NCBI GenBank assembly: GCA_964618855.1
Contig: CAZUCD010000059.1
Coordinates: 1 to 21,420 of the forward strand
DNA: 21,420 bases
Direction of reading: 5' to 3'
From: CAZUCD01 sp964618855
GTDB taxonomy: Bacteria > Sumerlaeota > Sumerlaeia > SLMS01 > JANRJK01
The notes beneath the pieces were generated by a model that made no database searches, was not told the DNA's origin, and saw only the letters and a list, made by a program, of their open reading frames with translations. Positions 7,937 through 16,034 of the stretch are shown here, in pieces. Within the stretch, counting starts at the first letter, position 1; the number at the start of each line of letters is the position of its first letter. Both the position numbers and the translations under genes were made by a program.

Positions 7937-8089
7937 GTGGGGCTCCTGCCGAACCGGATGGGCCAGCCCTCCGATCCGATACGTGTGAACCGGCCGTGTT
8001 CAAGATCGAACTTCCCGACCATCCGCGCTTGCGCCACCCGGTGCCGCCCGCCGAACTTCCAACGCTTAACCCTCACCTTCCGAAGGCCC

Positions 8090-9502
8090 ATGAGCACCAT
8101 GTCGAGCACCGCCGTCGCCCCGAACAACTGCCGCGTGATGGACAACATCCTCGAGGCGGTCGGCTGGACGCCGATGGTGCGCCTGCACCGCTCGGTCGAG
8201 GGATTGGCCCCGACGATCCTCGCAAAGGTCGAGGCGATGAACCCCGGAGGCAGCACGAAGGACCGCATCGCCGTGCGCATGGTCGAGGAGGCGGAGGCGT
8301 CCGGCGTCCTCAAGCCGGGCGGCACGATCATCGAGGCGACCGCGGGCAACACGGGGCTCGGACTGGCCATGGTGGCCGCCGTGAAGGGCTACCGCTGCAT
8401 CTGCGTGATGCCGGACAAGATGAGCGCGGACAAGATGCGGCTCCTGCGCGCCTACGGCGCGGAGGTCGTCGTCACGCCCACCAACGTACCCCCCGATTCG
8501 CCCGAGGCCTACAATGGAGTCGCGGACAGGTTGGCGCGTGAGATTCCCGGCGCCTGGCGCCCGAACCAGTTCCACAACATGGCCAACCCGGAGGCCCATT
8601 ACACCACCACCGGGCGCGAGATATGGGAGCAGACGGAGGGCAAGGTGACGGTCTTCATCGCGGGGGCCGGCACGGGAGGATCGCTCAGCGGCGTCGGCAA
8701 GTTCCTCAAGGAAATGAACCCCGCGATCCGCGTGATCGGCGCGGACATCGAGGGGTCCGTCCTCTCGGGCGATTCCCCGAAGCCCTGGAAGGTCGAGGGC
8801 ATCGGCGAGGACTGGGTCCCAAAGACGCTTAACGCCCACGTGATCGACGAGTGGGTGCGCATCAGCGACGCGGAGTCCTTCACGACGGCCCGCCGCGTGG
8901 CGCGCCTCGAGGGACTGCTGTTCGGAGGCTCATGCGGCACCGCCCTCGCAGCCGCGTTCAAGTATGCCCGCCGGTGCACCGCGGACGATGTCATCGTCAT
9001 CCTCACGGTGGACACGGGCCGCAACTACCTGAGCAAGATGTACGACGACAAGTGGATGGCCGAAAACGGCTACCTGGAGCAGGCACCCGACCGTGTCACC
9101 ATCGGGGACGTGCTCGCCGCCCTCAATCGCGAGGGTTCGCTCCACTACTTCAGCCCGGACGACACGCTCAAGAAGGTCATCGAGGCGCTCCACGAGTACA
9201 GCATCTCCCAGATTCCCGTCGTTGAGAACGGCAAGATGGTCGGCTCGCTCGAGGAGATCACGATCATGCGCGCCCTGCACCAGGGGAACGACCCCGCCAA
9301 GGTGAAGCTTCGCGAGATCATGGCCCGGCCACTCCTCAGCCTGGACCATGCCGTGCTCCTGGAGGAGGCGTACCGAGTCCTCCTCGCGGGGCACCCGGGC
9401 GTCATCGTCACTCGCGAGGGGAGGCTCGCAGGCATCCTCACTCGGACCGACATCATGAGCTACTACCAGATCACACCGCGCTCGGCGAGGAAGGAAGCCT
9501 GA
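8090..9502 (+). CDS. cbs: Cystathionine beta-synthase with C-terminal CBS-domain pair
   Basis: A PLP enzyme of fold type II that joins serine (or O-acetylserine) and homocysteine to cystathionine, the first step of reverse transsulfuration. The 470-aa protein has the PLP lysine K57 in NPGGSTKDR, TAGNTGLG (84-91), the phosphate loop GAGTGGSLSG and a late GGSCGTALA. It then has two CBS motifs (about 335-397 and 405-460) that in this family sense adenosyl compounds. There is no N-terminal haem domain. The start is ambiguous: ATG 8090 has GAAGG very close (3 nt), while ATG 8099 and ATG 8138 are also in frame. The open frame reaches far upstream across the GyrI-like gene, but that part has no PLP-enzyme character. 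The stop overlaps the start of the next gene. Confidence 0.93.
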   Translation: MSTMSSTAVAPNNCRVMDNILEAVGWTPMVRLHRSVEGLAPTILAKVEAMNPGGSTKDRIAVRMVEEAEASGVLKPGGTIIEATAGNTGLGLAMVAAVKGYRCICVMPDKMSADKMRLLRAYGAEVVVTPTNVPPDSPEAYNGVADRLAREIPGAWRPNQFHNMANPEAHYTTTGREIWEQTEGKVTVFIAGAGTGGSLSGVGKFLKEMNPAIRVIGADIEGSVLSGDSPKPWKVEGIGEDWVPKTLNAHVIDEWVRISDAESFTTARRVARLEGLLFGGSCGTALAAAFKYARRCTADDVIVILTVDTGRNYLSKMYDDKWMAENGYLEQAPDRVTIGDVLAALNREGSLHYFSPDDTLKKVIEALHEYSISQIPVVENGKMVGSLEEITIMRALHQGNDPAKVKLREIMARPLLSLDHAVLLEEAYRVLLAGHPGVIVTREGRLAGILTRTDIMSYYQITPRSARKEA

Positions 9503-10647
9503 TGAAGTTCTCCACACGCGCCATCCACGTAGGCTCCGAGCCGGACCCCCACACGGGAGCGACCATTCCGACGATCTCGCTTTCGACGACGTACACCCAG
9601 GGAATCCCCGGCAACCACAAGGGCTACGAGTACTCCCGCACGCAGAACCCGACGCGGCAACACCTGGAGGAATGCCTGGCCTCGCTGGAGGGCGGGGCCT
9701 CATGCGCGGCGTTCGGATCCGGTCTGGCGGCCACGATGACGCTCCTCTCGACGCTTCGCCCCGGCGATGGAGTCGTCGCCGGGCACGATCTGTACGGGGG
9801 CACCTACCGCCAGTTCGAACGCCACTTCCGCCCATGGGGCCTCGACATCGTCTATGCAGACGATGCGAGCGAAGGGGCGTTCGCACAGGCGATCGGCAAG
9901 CTCGACAAGCCGCGGCTCGTGTGGCTGGAAACCCCGACCAACCCACTGCTCTCGATCACAGACATCGCCGGTGTCTGCGGGCATGCCCGCGCGGCGGGGA
10001 TGCTGGTGGTGGTGGACAACACCTTTGCCAGTCCGGCTCTCCAGCAACCCCTGGCCCTGGGCGCCGATTACGTTGTGCACAGCACGACCAAGTACCTTGG
10101 CGGCCATTCCGACGTCGTTGGCGGCGCGGTCATCGCGCGGACCGAGGAACTCATGGAGCCGGTGCGGTTCCTTCAAAACGCCATTGGAGCCGTGCCGGGA
10201 CCAATGGACGCCTACCTTACGCACCGGGGCATCAAGACGCTGGCCCTTCGCATGAGGCGGCATTGCGAGAGCGCCGGGATCCTCGCCCGTGAACTCAAGT
10301 CCATGAAGGGCGTCCGCCGGGTGATCTACCCCGGCCTGCCAGAGCACCCCGGGCACGAGTTGGCCAAGAGGCAGATGAGTGGCTTTGGCGGCATGGTCAC
10401 CATCGTGCTCGACGGCGACTTCGAGCGCACCAAGCAGGTGTGCTCGCGGCTGAAGTTGTTCTCGGTGGCGGAAAGCCTGGGCGGCGTCGAGTCCCTGTGC
10501 TGCCACCCCGTAAGCATGACGCACGGCAGCATTCCACGCAACCTGCGCGAGGCACGCGGGATCGTCGACACGCTGCTCAGGCTCTCCGTCGGGATCGAGG
10601 AACCCGAGGACCTGCTCGAGGATCTGGGCCGCGCGATCAACGGCTGA
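9502..10647 (+). CDS. Cystathionine gamma-lyase/gamma-synthase family enzyme
   Basis: A 381-aa PLP enzyme of the Cys/Met metabolism family (fold type I). With the beta-synthase directly upstream, cleavage of cystathionine to cysteine, ammonia and 2-oxobutyrate is the best guess; gamma-synthase activity cannot be excluded from sequence alone. Visible signatures are YEYSRTQNPTRQHLEECLASLE (PLP-phosphate region, about 43-62), HDLYGGTYR (95-103), ETPTNPLL (143-150), VDNTFASP (171-178), the PLP lysine K197 in HSTTKYLGGHSDVVGG, and SLGGVESLCCHPVSMTH near the C-terminus. ATG 9502 overlaps the upstream TGA as ATGA, with AGGAAG in the end of the upstream gene as ribosome binding site, so the two are translationally coupled. 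Confidence 0.94.
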   Translation: MKFSTRAIHVGSEPDPHTGATIPTISLSTTYTQGIPGNHKGYEYSRTQNPTRQHLEECLASLEGGASCAAFGSGLAATMTLLSTLRPGDGVVAGHDLYGGTYRQFERHFRPWGLDIVYADDASEGAFAQAIGKLDKPRLVWLETPTNPLLSITDIAGVCGHARAAGMLVVVDNTFASPALQQPLALGADYVVHSTTKYLGGHSDVVGGAVIARTEELMEPVRFLQNAIGAVPGPMDAYLTHRGIKTLALRMRRHCESAGILARELKSMKGVRRVIYPGLPEHPGHELAKRQMSGFGGMVTIVLDGDFERTKQVCSRLKLFSVAESLGGVESLCCHPVSMTHGSIPRNLREARGIVDTLLRLSVGIEEPEDLLEDLGRAING

Positions 10648-10663
10648 GGCCGGAACTCCCTTG

Positions 10664-10686
10664 ATTGCGCGGGGGTGCCGCGCAAT
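10664..10686 (+). terminator. Perfect 9-bp hairpin after the transsulfuration operon
   Basis: ATTGCGCGG (10664-10672) pairs fully with CCGCGCAAT (10678-10686) around the loop GGGTG, 17 bases after the lyase stop. No T-run follows, so it may be a Rho-related or RNA-stabilising 3' end rather than a classical terminator. It lies just before a possible GTG start at 10695 and makes that start less likely. Confidence 0.4.
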
Positions 10687-10727
10687 GATCCAAGGTGAAG
10701 CGCATCCACGGATCGGCAGGGGACACG

Positions 10728-11054
10728 GTGCCGGAAGAATCGCCAGACAGGCTATGCGACCAATGCGGCCGGTGGGTGGAGCCGAACGAGACGCTCTATC
10801 GGCTCCGCGTTGAGATTTGCGCGGAGCCGGGGCCCGTCGACCTGCCGCCGCAGGAGACCATCGGCGACGTGCAATCCGAGCTCGAGGCTCTCATCCGCCG
10901 GCTGGAGTCCATGACCGACGAGCAGGTGGACGAGGCGACATCGCAGATCCACGAGATGTTCGACTATTGGCTTTGCCCGAAGTGCCGCGCCGCGATCCGC
11001 GCCCAGATGAAGCAGCGAATGAGCATCATCGACCTTCGCGCGGCGGACTCCTGA
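10728..11054 (+). CDS. Small protein with two CxxC pairs (putative zinc ribbon)
   Basis: A protein of about 108 aa with CDQCG near the N-terminus and CPKC near the C-terminus, about 75 residues apart, which suggests a split zinc-binding site. Between them lies an acidic, probably helical segment (SELEALIRRLESMTDEQVDE). The pattern CxxCG...ETLYRLRVEI...LCPKCR recalls small conserved hypothetical proteins I associate with Planctomycetota-like genomes; this is memory, not a search result. GTG 10728 is preferred because AGGGG lies 6 nt before it. GTG 10695 is in frame and would add 11 residues, but it has no ribosome binding site and sits behind a hairpin. The following gene starts 3 bases after the stop. 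Confidence 0.72.
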   Translation: MPEESPDRLCDQCGRWVEPNETLYRLRVEICAEPGPVDLPPQETIGDVQSELEALIRRLESMTDEQVDEATSQIHEMFDYWLCPKCRAAIRAQMKQRMSIIDLRAADS

Positions 11055-11057
11055 CGC

Positions 11058-11264
11058 ATGCGCGGGGGCACGGCCATCCTCGCCATGAACCTTGTCCGGA
11101 GCATCGTGAACAAGGGGTTCGGCTGGGCGATGATCTTCGTCCTGGCACTTGTCATCGCCGGCGTCTGGATCCTCATGAAAACGGAATCCCGCCTCGGCTG
11201 GGTGGTGCTCGCCGTGGCGGGATTCGTTGGGTACGTCGCGCTGAAGCACTACAACATGGTTTGA
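11058..11264 (+). CDS. Small membrane protein with two helices, 68 aa
   Basis: I do not recognise a family. Two hydrophobic segments are clear, about residues 21-40 (FGWAMIFVLALVIAGVWILM) and 46-62, joined by the short charged turn KTESR, which fits a helical hairpin in the inner membrane. ATG 11058 starts 3 bases after the preceding stop; ATG 11085 (M10, MNLVRSIVNKG) is an equally good start. It is likely co-transcribed with the CxxC protein. It converges with the DUF4139-like gene, and the 96 bases between the stops hold only weak GC hairpins without a T-run. Confidence 0.6.
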   Translation: MRGGTAILAMNLVRSIVNKGFGWAMIFVLALVIAGVWILMKTESRLGWVVLAVAGFVGYVALKHYNMV

Positions 11265-11360
11265 TCGCCGGGCGGAACGGTACCGAGGGAAGAATGCTGG
11301 GCGGCGAGCCCTCCAAGGGCGCACCCCCACCCGGGACCGAGCACCCCCCGGGCACCGCCC

Positions 11361-12521
11361 CTACATCATGTCGGGTACCGTGTACCTCACGTTGATCTCC
11401 TTGACGGGGACCTCCTTGCCTTCACCGCCCGGGCGGGGCTCGAGGTTGATCGTGATCTCGAGCTCCTGGCCGCTCTTGCGCGTGAAGGTCACGCCGGGAT
11501 CGGACGGATTGTCGAGCTTGGCATCGAGCGGGATCTGTTCCACGACGCGCACGGTGGCTGTCTTGTCCTTGAAGTTCTCCACCTCGTACTTGAGGTGGAC
11601 CTTGCGGTCATACAGGACGGGCTGGCGGTACTTGTTGAAGCGCTTTCCCTCGCGCTGGTCCGACATGATCCTGCGCTTGAGCAGCACGTCCTTCACCTGG
11701 CCGAGCGCCAATTCCGCCTTCTCCCGCGGCGCCACCTCGTCCGAGTTGTCCTCGCCCACGAAGATTGTCGTCCCATCGGGGTCGTCCGCGAAGATGCGGG
11801 CCTTGCCGTAGTCGAGCTTGAACGCGCCAAGCCCGGCCTCCTTCGTGTTGTCGAACTCGTAGATCATCTGGATCACCTCACCCTCCTCGCCCCGTTGCGA
11901 GTACGGGTCGGGGCGGCAGACGAACATCTTCCGGATCGGGAGGTCCTTCGCCTCGAGGGAGAGGAACTTGCGCGACTCGCCGCTCTCCACCGAACGGCTC
12001 AGGTCGTCCGTCCTGCCGATGCGGAACGCGGCGGAGTTCAAGTTCTCCCCGCTCGCGTTCACCAGCGAGAAGTACTGGCGGAGCAGGCCCTTCGACTCGC
12101 CCTTGTCGACGTACATCTCGTAGGCGTTCGACCGGCCAATGCCGTTGAGCAGGTAGGAGACGCGGATCCGCTCCGTGCGCGCCTCGGGCGAATACATCTG
12201 CCAGGTGAGCGCCGCCTCGTTCGGGGGAAACGCCACGGAGATGATCTTCGTCGCCTCGGGCCCGTCCCCCGGGTGCGTCAGCACCGTGAGTCGGATCGAA
12301 GCCGGGTCTATCGAGACTCCCTGCCAGGAGAAGTCGATGTGGTTCTCGCCCTTTTGCAGGGTGATCTCCCGCTCCTCGGCGAGCAGGCTCTGCCAGGGGT
12401 GCTCGAGGTTGACTATGAGCTTCGCGCGCTCCGGCAGGGTGACGAGCTTCGTGCGAGCCTCCGCGGACATTGGTCCGGTCGCCATGGCGAGAGCGGCGGC
12501 CAGGGGGATGAGCTTCTTCAT
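11361..12521 (-). CDS. Exported DUF4139-like protein, shorter paralogue
   Basis: A 386-aa secreted or periplasmic protein of unknown role. Residues 1-22 form a typical signal peptide (KK, hydrophobic core, cleavage near MSAEA). The mature part is predicted to be mainly beta-strand. Its C-terminal half has the wording of DUF4139 domains: an ARIF...D...T.FVGED stretch, then KYEVENFKDKTATVRVVEQI, then FTRKSGQELEITINL near the end. The block REITLQKGENHIDFSW (51-66) shares 10 of 16 positions with RELTFRKGLNQIQFSW of the upstream gene, so the two are diverged tandem duplicates. AAAGGA lies about 9 nt before the ATG. It starts 14 bases after the upstream stop, so both are in one operon. DUF4139 proteins have no established biochemical function. 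Confidence 0.82.
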   Translation of the reverse strand: MKKLIPLAAALAMATGPMSAEARTKLVTLPERAKLIVNLEHPWQSLLAEEREITLQKGENHIDFSWQGVSIDPASIRLTVLTHPGDGPEATKIISVAFPPNEAALTWQMYSPEARTERIRVSYLLNGIGRSNAYEMYVDKGESKGLLRQYFSLVNASGENLNSAAFRIGRTDDLSRSVESGESRKFLSLEAKDLPIRKMFVCRPDPYSQRGEEGEVIQMIYEFDNTKEAGLGAFKLDYGKARIFADDPDGTTIFVGEDNSDEVAPREKAELALGQVKDVLLKRRIMSDQREGKRFNKYRQPVLYDRKVHLKYEVENFKDKTATVRVVEQIPLDAKLDNPSDPGVTFTRKSGQELEITINLEPRPGGEGKEVPVKEINVRYTVPDMM

Positions 12522-12535
12522 GGATGGGTGTCCTT

Positions 12536-13965
12536 TCATCGGGCCTGATAGCCGGGTGTGGTGCGGTCGCGACTGCCTGTCCTCGTCGTGAACTTGTAGC
12601 GTATGACCTGCTTGTCGAGCGCGGGGGCGTCGAACTTCCACTCGAGCGTCTCCCTGTCCACCTTCTTGAAGGACACGGTGGCNNNNNNNNNNNNNNNNNN
12701 NNNNNNNNNNNNNNNNNNNNNNNNNNNNNNNNNNNNNNNNNNNNNNNNNNNNNNNNNNNNNNNNNNNNNNNNNNNNNNNNNNCGTTCTTGAACTTGTAGA
12801 ACTTGATCGTGCCGCCGCCGTACTTGGACGGGTTGTACTCGTAGCTGACCTCGATCTTGACCCCATCGGTGCGCGGGTTCGGGAGCTGCTTGCCCCAGCC
12901 CGTCTGGAGGTTCTCCTCACCCTCGATCGAGTAGAGGTAGTACTCGGACACCGCGGCTTTCAGGATGTCCTTCGCCTTCTTCATCCCGGCCTCGCCGTCG
13001 ACCGCCCCAGCAGCGATCCCGAGGAACATCGACTCGTCCCCATCCTCGTCGAACCCCCGCTTCCCCTCCGCCAGCTTGGACGCGAGCTGTCTGCGGAAGT
13101 CGTCCTTCGAATCCTCCGCGATCAATCCCCGGCGCGCGAGCTCTGCAATCGCCTCGACCAAGTTGATCTCGCCGACGACAAGTCGCGTCCGTGCGTTCTC
13201 AAAGTCCTCGCCGCTGTTGTTGGTTATCGTGAAATCCGGTTCGACGCGAACATCGGTTTCGTCCTCGTTCGCAATCGCGGTGTAGTCCGCGCGCCATGTC
13301 AGGCCAGAAGCGAAGTAGGTGATCTCCGCCAGGGCCTTTCCCTCCGTAGCCGCTTCGATGTTCCAGATGATCACGCCCGGCTGATTTGACGCCTCCTGCG
13401 TTACCCGTAGCGCAGCCCTCCCACCTGCCTCCGGTGTTGCCGCATCCACCGCCACGATCTCATAGTCCTCTACGTACTGGCTTCTTCCGACGCGGACGCG
13501 AACGTCCTGTGAAGTCGTCCCCGTGCTCGCGTGCAACTCGAGTTCATCGTCCGAGGGTTCGAAGGGGTTGTTGTACTCGATTTGGGTCAGGGTAAAAGTA
13601 CCCGAGCCGACCCGCACGGATTCGCCCACCGAGAGCGGGGTCGGGGGTGCCGTCACCGGGTTTGTCGCGGGGTAGACCGCATCCAGTACCTTGCAATCCT
13701 GCGGACGCCCCTTCATTTCGATCTGCAGCGAGGTCGGGTCGATGAGCGTGTTGGCCCATGAGAACTGTATCTGGTTGAGGCCCTTGCGGAATGTCAGCTC
13801 GCGCGTCTCGCGGACGAGCGTCAGGTCCTCGCTCTTGTAGATGGTGAGCTGCGTCTTGTCCTTCTGAGGCAGTGTCACGAGGTCGATCTTGGCGCCGGCG
13901 GGAGAGCCGAGCAGCAGCGCTGCGCAGCCGACCAGCACCTGGGCATGCAGTCCGCGGATTGTCAT
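12536..13965 (-). CDS. Exported DUF4139-like protein, longer paralogue (interrupted by gap)
   Basis: An exported beta-rich protein with a signal peptide (residues 1-25, ending SPAGA). The 394 residues visible before the gap contain the block shared with the next gene, a region with GLTWRADYTAI typical of DUF4139 proteins, an unusual acidic, helical insertion (EAIAELARRGLIAEDSKDDF onwards), and VSYEYNPSKYGGGTIKFYKF just before the Ns. The 48 residues after the gap (ATVSFKKVDRETLEWKFDAP onward) read as the domain's end. The two parts are not in one frame across exactly 100 Ns, so the gap length is nominal. The start at 13965 has no good ribosome binding site of its own but overlaps the stop of a 7-codon leader with a strong one. 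The role is unknown; it is co-transcribed with the shorter paralogue. Confidence 0.8.
12683..12782. other. Assembly gap (100 N) inside the longer DUF4139-like gene
   Basis: Exactly 100 Ns, a customary placeholder. To keep the gene in frame the missing length must be 2 modulo 3, which 100 is not. By comparison with the tandem paralogue, about 110 residues (some 330 bases) seem to be missing. Confidence 0.95.
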
Positions 13966-13985
13966 GTTTGCGATGCCGCCATCAT
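13962..13985 (-). CDS. Possible 7-codon leader peptide (MMAASQT)
   Basis: The minus strand reads GGGGGAGGT, six bases, then ATG ATG and a stop whose TGA overlaps the ATG of the DUF4139-like gene (ATGA). The strong Shine-Dalgarno with ideal spacing belongs to this tiny frame and not to the main start. It could couple translation to the main gene. Alternatively a one-base sequencing error hides the true start. Short frames of this kind also occur by chance. Confidence 0.35.
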   Translation of the reverse strand: MMAASQT

Positions 13986-14098
13986 GGCAGCACCTCCCCC
14001 GGGGGAATGGCCGATGATTCAGATCAGCGGAGTCGTGCCAGCGGGGATAGGTTTGGTCGGATCACCCCACGAGGGGCAAGAAGTCGCATGCTGGATCC

Positions 14099-14115
14099 GG
14101 GAGGGGGAACCTCCC
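14099..14115 (-). terminator. GC hairpin after the 348-aa membrane protein gene
   Basis: GGGAGG (14099-14104) and CCTCCC (14110-14115) pair around a 5-base loop, and alternative pairings with neighbouring G and C runs exist. It lies about 14 bases after the stop of the upstream gene, which is where a terminator is expected, but there is no T-run. The remaining bases up to 13985 show nothing else recognisable. Confidence 0.3.
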
Positions 14116-14128
14116 TCCCCCGCACGGC

Positions 14129-15175
14129 CTACCCCTGCCACCCCTCGAACGTGCTGTCGAAGATTGCGGGCATCAGGCGGTCGCCCTCCTCCCGGGCAGC
14201 CTCGAGCCGGCGCAGGAACCGGCCCCGCAGCTTGCCCGAAAACGCCGCAACCGCGGGAACCAGCAGGAGGAACACCATCGCCGCCGCGACTTGTGTCAGG
14301 TTGCCGGTCGCAACCTCGTGCAGCATCCGGCCGAGCGCACCCTCTCCCTGAACGTTCTCGGCCGCCCTCAGCGCGGGCAGGACGAACAGGTACAACACGC
14401 CCGCCGCAAACACGCCGAGCGCCGCGATCACGCCCACGACCGCGAACCCGGTGACCAGGGTTCCGATCATCGACGATGCCGCCTCCTTCCCGGCGAGCCT
14501 GAGAGGCGTGCTGGTCGCTGCGAAGCGAATCTGCGTCTCGGCGTCCGAGACGGCGCTGAGCGCGAAGAACCAGTACACCGGACGCGCAAGGTAGATCATC
14601 AGGACCGTGAACGCGGAGAGCATCGCGAGGTCGCCTGGACTCATGCCCTCCGTGGCAAAGATGCGGAAGTAGCCGTAGAAGGCGGTAAAAACGAGCAGGG
14701 GAAACGCGATGCAGAGCGCCGCCGCCGTATGGCTTCCGGAGCGGCCCTCAAGCACCATCGCATCCACGTAGTCCCGGCCACGCGCCGGCGTCAGTGCCAA
14801 GTCCTGTAGCACCGGCCGGTAAATCGAGCGCCCCAGCGCCCTGGACAGCTCCATGGGGACAAACGCCGCGTCCGACCGCCTGCCCCGCAGCATGTTGCTG
14901 AGAGCCCAGGTGGCCGGCGCCACCACGATGACCCAACAGCAAAAGGCGGGGGGCAGCAGGATCGTCAGCAAGACGATCACAGCCGCCCCCAGGAGCGGAA
15001 CCAGCGATGTCAGCGCGCCCAGTGGGTCGCTCGCGAGGTCCCGCAGCGTGGTCGACTCGCGCCTGCGGATCTCGAACGCCAGGAAGAGCGGATTGTCCCT
15101 CGCTCCCTCCAGGGTGGAGTCCCGCCGGATCAGCCATTCCGGGAAGGAGTGCTGCCCCGACGGGGACTCGGTCAC
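14129..15175 (-). CDS. Multi-pass membrane protein of unknown function, 348 aa
   Basis: An integral inner-membrane protein with six or seven predicted helices: about 53-92 (two helices broken by LLPPAF), 152-173, 182-208, 237-270 and 296-316. The N-terminal 50 residues are cytoplasmic-looking and include NPLFLAFEIRRRES, a motif reminiscent of ABC-2-type export permeases (NPxxxxExRxR). No ATPase is adjacent, so I do not assign transport. The start is GTG 15175, overlapping the TGA of the preceding gene as GTGA with GGAGA just upstream, so the pair is translationally coupled. The partner is the secreted solenoid protein, which suggests a shared envelope function. I know of no firm homologue. 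Confidence 0.75.
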   Translation of the reverse strand: MTESPSGQHSFPEWLIRRDSTLEGARDNPLFLAFEIRRRESTTLRDLASDPLGALTSLVPLLGAAVIVLLTILLPPAFCCWVIVVAPATWALSNMLRGRRSDAAFVPMELSRALGRSIYRPVLQDLALTPARGRDYVDAMVLEGRSGSHTAAALCIAFPLLVFTAFYGYFRIFATEGMSPGDLAMLSAFTVLMIYLARPVYWFFALSAVSDAETQIRFAATSTPLRLAGKEAASSMIGTLVTGFAVVGVIAALGVFAAGVLYLFVLPALRAAENVQGEGALGRMLHEVATGNLTQVAAAMVFLLLVPAVAAFSGKLRGRFLRRLEAAREEGDRLMPAIFDSTFEGWQG

Positions 15176-15951
15176 TCTCCGTAGGGCTCCGCGGTGGCGC
15201 CCTTGATCTCGCCTTCGATCCTGGCGTCCTTGTGCACGAGCAGCTTGATGGGCCGTTCGGCGATCACGTTGCCCTTAACTTTCGTGCCGGGCCCGAGGCG
15301 GATCTCGTCGGGGGTCGAGGTGGCGGCGTTTCCCCCGCGCGACTTCTTCAACTTGATGTCGCCCTCGATCGTTGTCTTCTCGAACACCATGTTGCCGGCG
15401 ACGTTCTCCGCACGCCCGATCTCGGCGGGACCGTTGACACTCAGCGCGCCCGACACGATGCGCACCGCCCCGGCCACGTCCGAGTTAGACTCCAGTTTCA
15501 CGTCACCCGTCACGACCGCGATGCCGGTCTTCACGTTCGTCTTCGGACCAAGTTCGACGTTACCGGTGACGACGCTGATGCCCTTCTCGAAGGTCGTGCC
15601 CTCGCCCGACGTCACGCTTCCGGTCACGGCCTTCGTCTGCCCCCGCAGGCGGACGCCCTTGCCGATCGTGATGTCCCCGTTCACGATGCTCACGTTGTTG
15701 GCGCGGCTCTCGTCCTCCAGGTCGATCGAGCCGGTCACCACCTTGACGTTCATCGCCTCGGAACCCCATCCGACGCGGATGCTGCCGTTGACGGTGGACA
15801 GGTTGCGGGGGTTTCTGGTCTTGTCGGGGACTTCCAGATTGCCGTTAACGCGGCTGTTCTTCTTCGGGGAGTCATCCCCGCCTGCGGCGTCGGTGCCCGC
15901 GAGTGCGGCCGCGATAACGGCCAGGGCGATCAGCGTCTTGCGGAATCTCAT
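15172..15951 (-). CDS. Secreted bactofilin/DUF4097-like solenoid protein
   Basis: A 259-aa protein with a signal peptide (MRFRKTLIALAVIAAALAGT, then DAAGG). The mature part is a run of short repeats of the type V(V/N)G(S/N/D)(V/I)xxxxxxxxxxV, for example TVNGSIRVG, VVTGSIDLE, IVNGDITIG, AVTGSVTSG, VVTGNVELG, VVTGDVKLE and IVSGALSVNG, spaced roughly 17-25 residues. This predicts a beta-helix, as in polymer-forming bactofilins and in DUF4097 adhesin-like proteins. Cytoplasmic bactofilins lack a signal peptide, so this is an exported variant or a member of the DUF4097 group. ATG 15951 is chosen because the signal peptide begins there; an in-frame ATG at 15984 would add 11 residues without a signal. 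The stop overlaps the GTG of the membrane protein gene. Confidence 0.8.
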   Translation of the reverse strand: MRFRKTLIALAVIAAALAGTDAAGGDDSPKKNSRVNGNLEVPDKTRNPRNLSTVNGSIRVGWGSEAMNVKVVTGSIDLEDESRANNVSIVNGDITIGKGVRLRGQTKAVTGSVTSGEGTTFEKGISVVTGNVELGPKTNVKTGIAVVTGDVKLESNSDVAGAVRIVSGALSVNGPAEIGRAENVAGNMVFEKTTIEGDIKLKKSRGGNAATSTPDEIRLGPGTKVKGNVIAERPIKLLVHKDARIEGEIKGATAEPYGE

Positions 15952-16034
15952 TGGTGTCTCGCTTTCGGGGTCATGCGCCACCATGGTCGATCGTGGGCGG
16001 CGTCACTCCCATACGTGCGAGAGCCCTCGCACAT

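Noticed and set aside
7598..8089. Upstream extension of the cystathionine beta-synthase frame
   Set aside because: It runs antisense through the GyrI-like gene and lacks any PLP-enzyme similarity; good starts exist at 8090 and 8099.
7937..8089. SAM or other sulfur-related riboswitch before the beta-synthase gene
   Set aside because: No long paired leader or known riboswitch core is visible in the 153 bases.
11361..12920. A single open frame running through the 100-N gap into the shorter DUF4139-like gene
   Set aside because: It only exists because Ns hide stops; its N-terminal part is the wrong frame of the longer paralogue.
11878..13965. A 695-codon frame from the longer DUF4139-like gene across the gap
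   Set aside because: After the gap it is a shadow frame of the shorter paralogue; the real C-terminus is in another frame and ends at 12536.
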